Assembly: GCA_002245135.1 (NCBI GenBank)
Contig: NGBS01001161.1
Coordinates: 186,001-250,000, forward strand
Length of the DNA: 64,000 bases
Direction of reading: 5' to 3'
Origin: Proteromonas lacertae
Taxonomy: Eukaryota > Sar > Bigyra > Opalinata > Proteromonadidae
Shown here: piece after piece, positions 61,091 through 64,000 of the stretch
Layout: each line of letters starts with the position of its first letter
How positions within the stretch are numbered: the first letter of the stretch is position 1
Translations under genes and position numbers: made by a program
The notes under the pieces: generated by a model
The model's database searches: none
What the model was told of the DNA's origin: nothing
What the model saw: only the letters and a program-made list of their open reading frames with translations

Positions 61091-62111
61091 ATGAATGATT
61101 TAAGAGATAATGATGTTAAAAAATATAATATTTCCTCAAGTAATCCAAGCTCAGCGTGTTTCTTTATAGAATGCATGAATTTAATTCAGCATATGTCATT
61201 ATGTGAGATGTTGTCATTTAATGTTTTGTCGTTGTCTAAAAATGTAGTAAAAATACAGATCTGTAGAAGAATAAAACATCCAACTATTGCTTCTAATATT
61301 CTAACAAATTTGATTAATTTAAACGAAAAGAGGTTAATTAAAACCATAAACAGCATTAATAATAAATGTAATCAAAATTTGATTTTAGAGGAAGTATTAG
61401 TAAAAAAGGGATATGTTGAACATAATTGGAAGAAATTTCATGTGTTAGTTGATTTAATGAAATCAAATGATTTTTATTATAATATATATCATCCATCAAA
61501 AATCAAATATAAAATTGAATCAAAAATTCAACAAATTATACAGTATAATAAGAATTCATTTAGTTCTACTTCATGTATTTGTAAAGTAATATAATATAAT
61601 TTATTAGTTAAAAACCAATACTGTGATTATGATGTTGAATTCCTTTCTGATTTTATGGTGAGAATGTCATTTTTAGAAGAAATATACATTTTTAGTTTTT
61701 ATACAACTGATAAAAGTCTATATTATTTATGTAATAATTTCAAGTATATTCCTAATTTAAAGAAATTTTGGATTGATAGTATTTCGTTCTTTATTTCTGA
61801 ATAAATAGTGAAAAATCTAACAGATGAAGGGATTTCTTATCTCTGTGATCATTTTACTGATGTAACTGAATTAAATAGTTTAAGTTCTGTTTAGTATTAT
61901 GTTTTTATTATTATATAAAATAGGTAATAGAATTACAGAAGATGGATGTAATAATATCATAGAGAATATCCATATTTTGTCGCATTTAAAGGAATTAGTT
62001 ATTGTAACAAACCAAATCCCATTACAAAACAATATCAATCAAAGGGCAAGAAATAATCATCCCAATAAAGATATTCATTTATATATTCATACAGTAAGAG
62101 AAGATATTTAA
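61091..62111 (+). CDS. leucine-rich repeat protein, paralogue of 17651-18781
   Basis: Starts MNDLRDNDVKKYNISS; a few upstream in-frame codons lack an ATG. Several exons: first to about 61580, then joins near 61609 and 61780-61808, and a last exon from about 61924 to 62111. It is mostly helical with degenerate RI-type repeats (LTDEGISYLCDHFTDVTELN and RITEDGCNNIIENIHILSHL). It ends NNHPNKDIHLYIHTVREDI, matching NHPNK in the other LRR protein. Function unknown. Confidence 0.6.
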
Positions 62112-62142
62112 AATATAGTAATATTATTTAATATTTATTTAA

Positions 62143-64000
62143 TTATATTGTTTCATAAAGCTTCATATCTCCTAATGTTTTACCAATTTTCACTTTAACT
62201 ACCAAAGGGACATTGAATTTAACCTTATAATTATTCTCCAAATAACGGATAACTTCTACTTCCATAATCTGTTTATATGTCTGTACTAAACTGGAAATTT
62301 CTGTTGGAGGTAATACTGGTACTTGAATAACTAATTCATCATGTAATTGTAAAATCAGCTTGTATTTCTCACTTCTATTGGGGTTTAAACGATTCAGTGA
62401 TTGTAATGAGTTGAATATTCCTATCATTGCATATTTTATAATGTCACTTGCACTTCCTTGAATAATACTATTAACAGCTTGTCTTTCAGCTCGACTATTC
62501 AAAAAAAAATAAAAATTCTAAATGTATATACAACTTTTCAGATTCATTTTTACTATGGCAATTTGATATATATCTTCTTCTTCCCATTATACTCTTTATA
62601 TAATTATTATATTGAATATCATTCTTCGTATTACATATGAATGACTTGATTCCTGGAAATTCTGATAGAAAATGATTCTTTAAATTTATTGCTTCATGTA
62701 CTGTAATATTCAATTTCTCACTTATATCATTGATACCCATTCCATAGCAAATACCCTAAGCAAATAATATATATAAATATATATACTAACGTTATGCATT
62801 TAGCATTATTTCTTTCTTTGTCATTTATATCTTTAATATTTTTATGGTATATTTTACTACTCACTAATCTATATATATCACCATCATAATTATTATTATC
62901 TTTAAATAATTCCAACAGATGAACGTCATTACTATACTATATAAACAATAATAACAATAAAATATCCAATACATATGCCAATATTCTCATCTCTATCTGA
63001 TTATAATCAAATGATATAAATAATGTATTTTTATCACTATAAAACGCATTTCTTACATTGAAACTTAGTTTTTCATTTATTACTATATCTTCCTATTATT
63101 ATTATTATATAGATAATATATATATACAGAAGGCATATTTTGTATGTTTGGATTACACGAACTTAACCTCCCTGTTGATGTATTAATATGATTCCAATGT
63201 GAATATATATGATAAGAACCATCTGAGAATTCTCTACAACATTCATTATATCCATTTATATAAGTGCTATTATTAATATATTTTAGTGTATTATACTTCA
63301 GTATTTTCTGTAATTTTCTATACTCTATTATTAAATTCGGAAATTCATGTTGATCCTTTAATTTCTATATAATATTATATATATATACATATAACTTATC
63401 ATTATTATACATTTAATATATTCTTATTTGATGATAATTTCTTCATTTTGGATTTACTTTCATTCAATGATAAATGTAAAACATTAAACAATACATTACT
63501 CACCTGTTCACTTGATGATAAAAGAATTGGAGATGGTAATAATGAATTAGCTTTTATTTCAATCTTATTACACAATTCATTTATTATATTTTTATAACCA
63601 TTCATATATTCATAATTATAATTCAACCCTTCTATTTCTAACATTGATAGAATAGGAATAACTTTAGATTCAAGTGAAATGAATGTGAAATAGAGATGAT
63701 TGTTGATTAATTCAGTTTTAATCTTTTCGTAGAGTGATTTTATGATTAACAAATTGTATTTTAATGATTCTATTGACTGAACTTTATTAACTATATAACG
63801 AATAGAAAAAAATGAAAAAATATACTCGTTTCATTATTCAAATATTTCAAACACAAATCTTCAACTGTCATATTTATTGTTTCATTTTCACTATTTAATA
63901 TCCAATTAGCTATTTTAACATCTCTAATTCCTTGATATTCATCTACATAATTCATTACCGTTTTTATTGATTGTTGACAATCATAGCTAATTATTTCTCT
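62143..64000 (-). CDS. family-A DNA polymerase (theta/nu type), 5' end beyond window
   Basis: The C-terminal polymerase domain of a PolA-family enzyme, most like the POLQ/POLN group. Reading on the minus strand: a thumb helix region (MLIIKSLYEKIKTELIN, ISLESKVIPILSMLEIEGL), INTSTGRLSSCNPNIQNMP, motif A SFDYNQIEMRIL, motif B RNNAKCITLGICYGMG after splicing, SRAERQAVNSIIQGSASDII and motif C LQLHDELVIQVP. Short GTAT introns split it, for example at 62757-62788. Motif residues look active. The N-terminus lies outside the window, so a helicase domain (POLQ) or its absence (POLN) cannot be seen. It would act in repair and end joining. Confidence 0.82.

Noticed and set aside
1-64000. Non-standard genetic code with reassigned stops
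   Set aside because: Apparent internal stops resolve as introns, and all three stop codons terminate recognisable proteins at expected ends.
1-64000. Transposons, CRISPR arrays, tRNA or rRNA genes
   Set aside because: None was recognised by eye; short tRNA genes with introns could be missed.

Overview
This window is nuclear DNA of a eukaryotic microbe. It is very AT-rich, uses the standard code (TAA, TAG and TGA all behave as stops) and is densely packed with genes on both strands. Almost every gene is cut by tiny spliceosomal introns of about 25 to 48 nt with GTAT...TAG ends. Most open reading frames are therefore single exons, so I rebuilt genes by joining exons at frame-consistent junctions. 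Ciliary genes (CFAP74, DPCD) indicate a flagellated stage. A bacterial-type IF2 with a basic, presequence-like N-terminus suggests a translating mitochondrion. A 7TM GPR180-like receptor, a G-protein beta subunit, a PKA-regulatory-like protein and AMBRA1-like, Atg22-like and CRN/RHS-like proteins fit a flagellate protist or early-branching fungus-like lineage. I cannot place it further.

Layout. 0-5.3 kb: a small unknown gene, a 77-aa protein, eIF4A-III, ribosomal protein L17 and an AMBRA1-like WD40 protein. 5.3-14.3 kb: a large HEAT-like protein, then a large single-pass membrane protein with a cytosolic PH domain. 14.3-22.5 kb: a potato-inhibitor-I gene, DPCD, an A9-like-domain protein, an LRR protein, a GPR180-like 7TM protein and an SWT1-like PIN nuclease. 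22.9-32 kb: a 14-finger C2H2 protein, a WD40 protein, an unknown basic protein, an OCA-type phosphatase-like protein and G-beta. 32-41.4 kb: an LRR protein with a SKP1-like segment, a PDI-D, mitochondrial IF2, a coiled-coil protein, an Atg22-like transporter and the PKA-R-like protein. 41.4-51.5 kb: CFAP74, ribosomal protein S9, a PH protein and two tandem CRN/RHS-like P-loop proteins. 51.7-64 kb: the DNA polymerase epsilon catalytic subunit, a GT31-like glycosyltransferase, a PHD-finger protein, a second LRR paralogue and a family-A polymerase (POLQ/POLN type) running off the right edge.

The most unusual signal is a recurrent second intron class. Five junctions that normal GT-AG introns do not explain well begin with ATATCTTTTT, carry a TTTAAC/TTTAAT-like branch site, and end in AC (two cases) or AA (three cases). 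Each restores the frame exactly. This looks like U12-type (minor spliceosome) splicing, possibly with an unusual AT-AA subclass. A second recurring oddity is single-base +1 frame breaks inside conserved regions of at least four genes (Pol epsilon, the zinc-finger protein, the Atg22-like transporter and a WD40 protein). These are either assembly insertions or +1 frameshifting.
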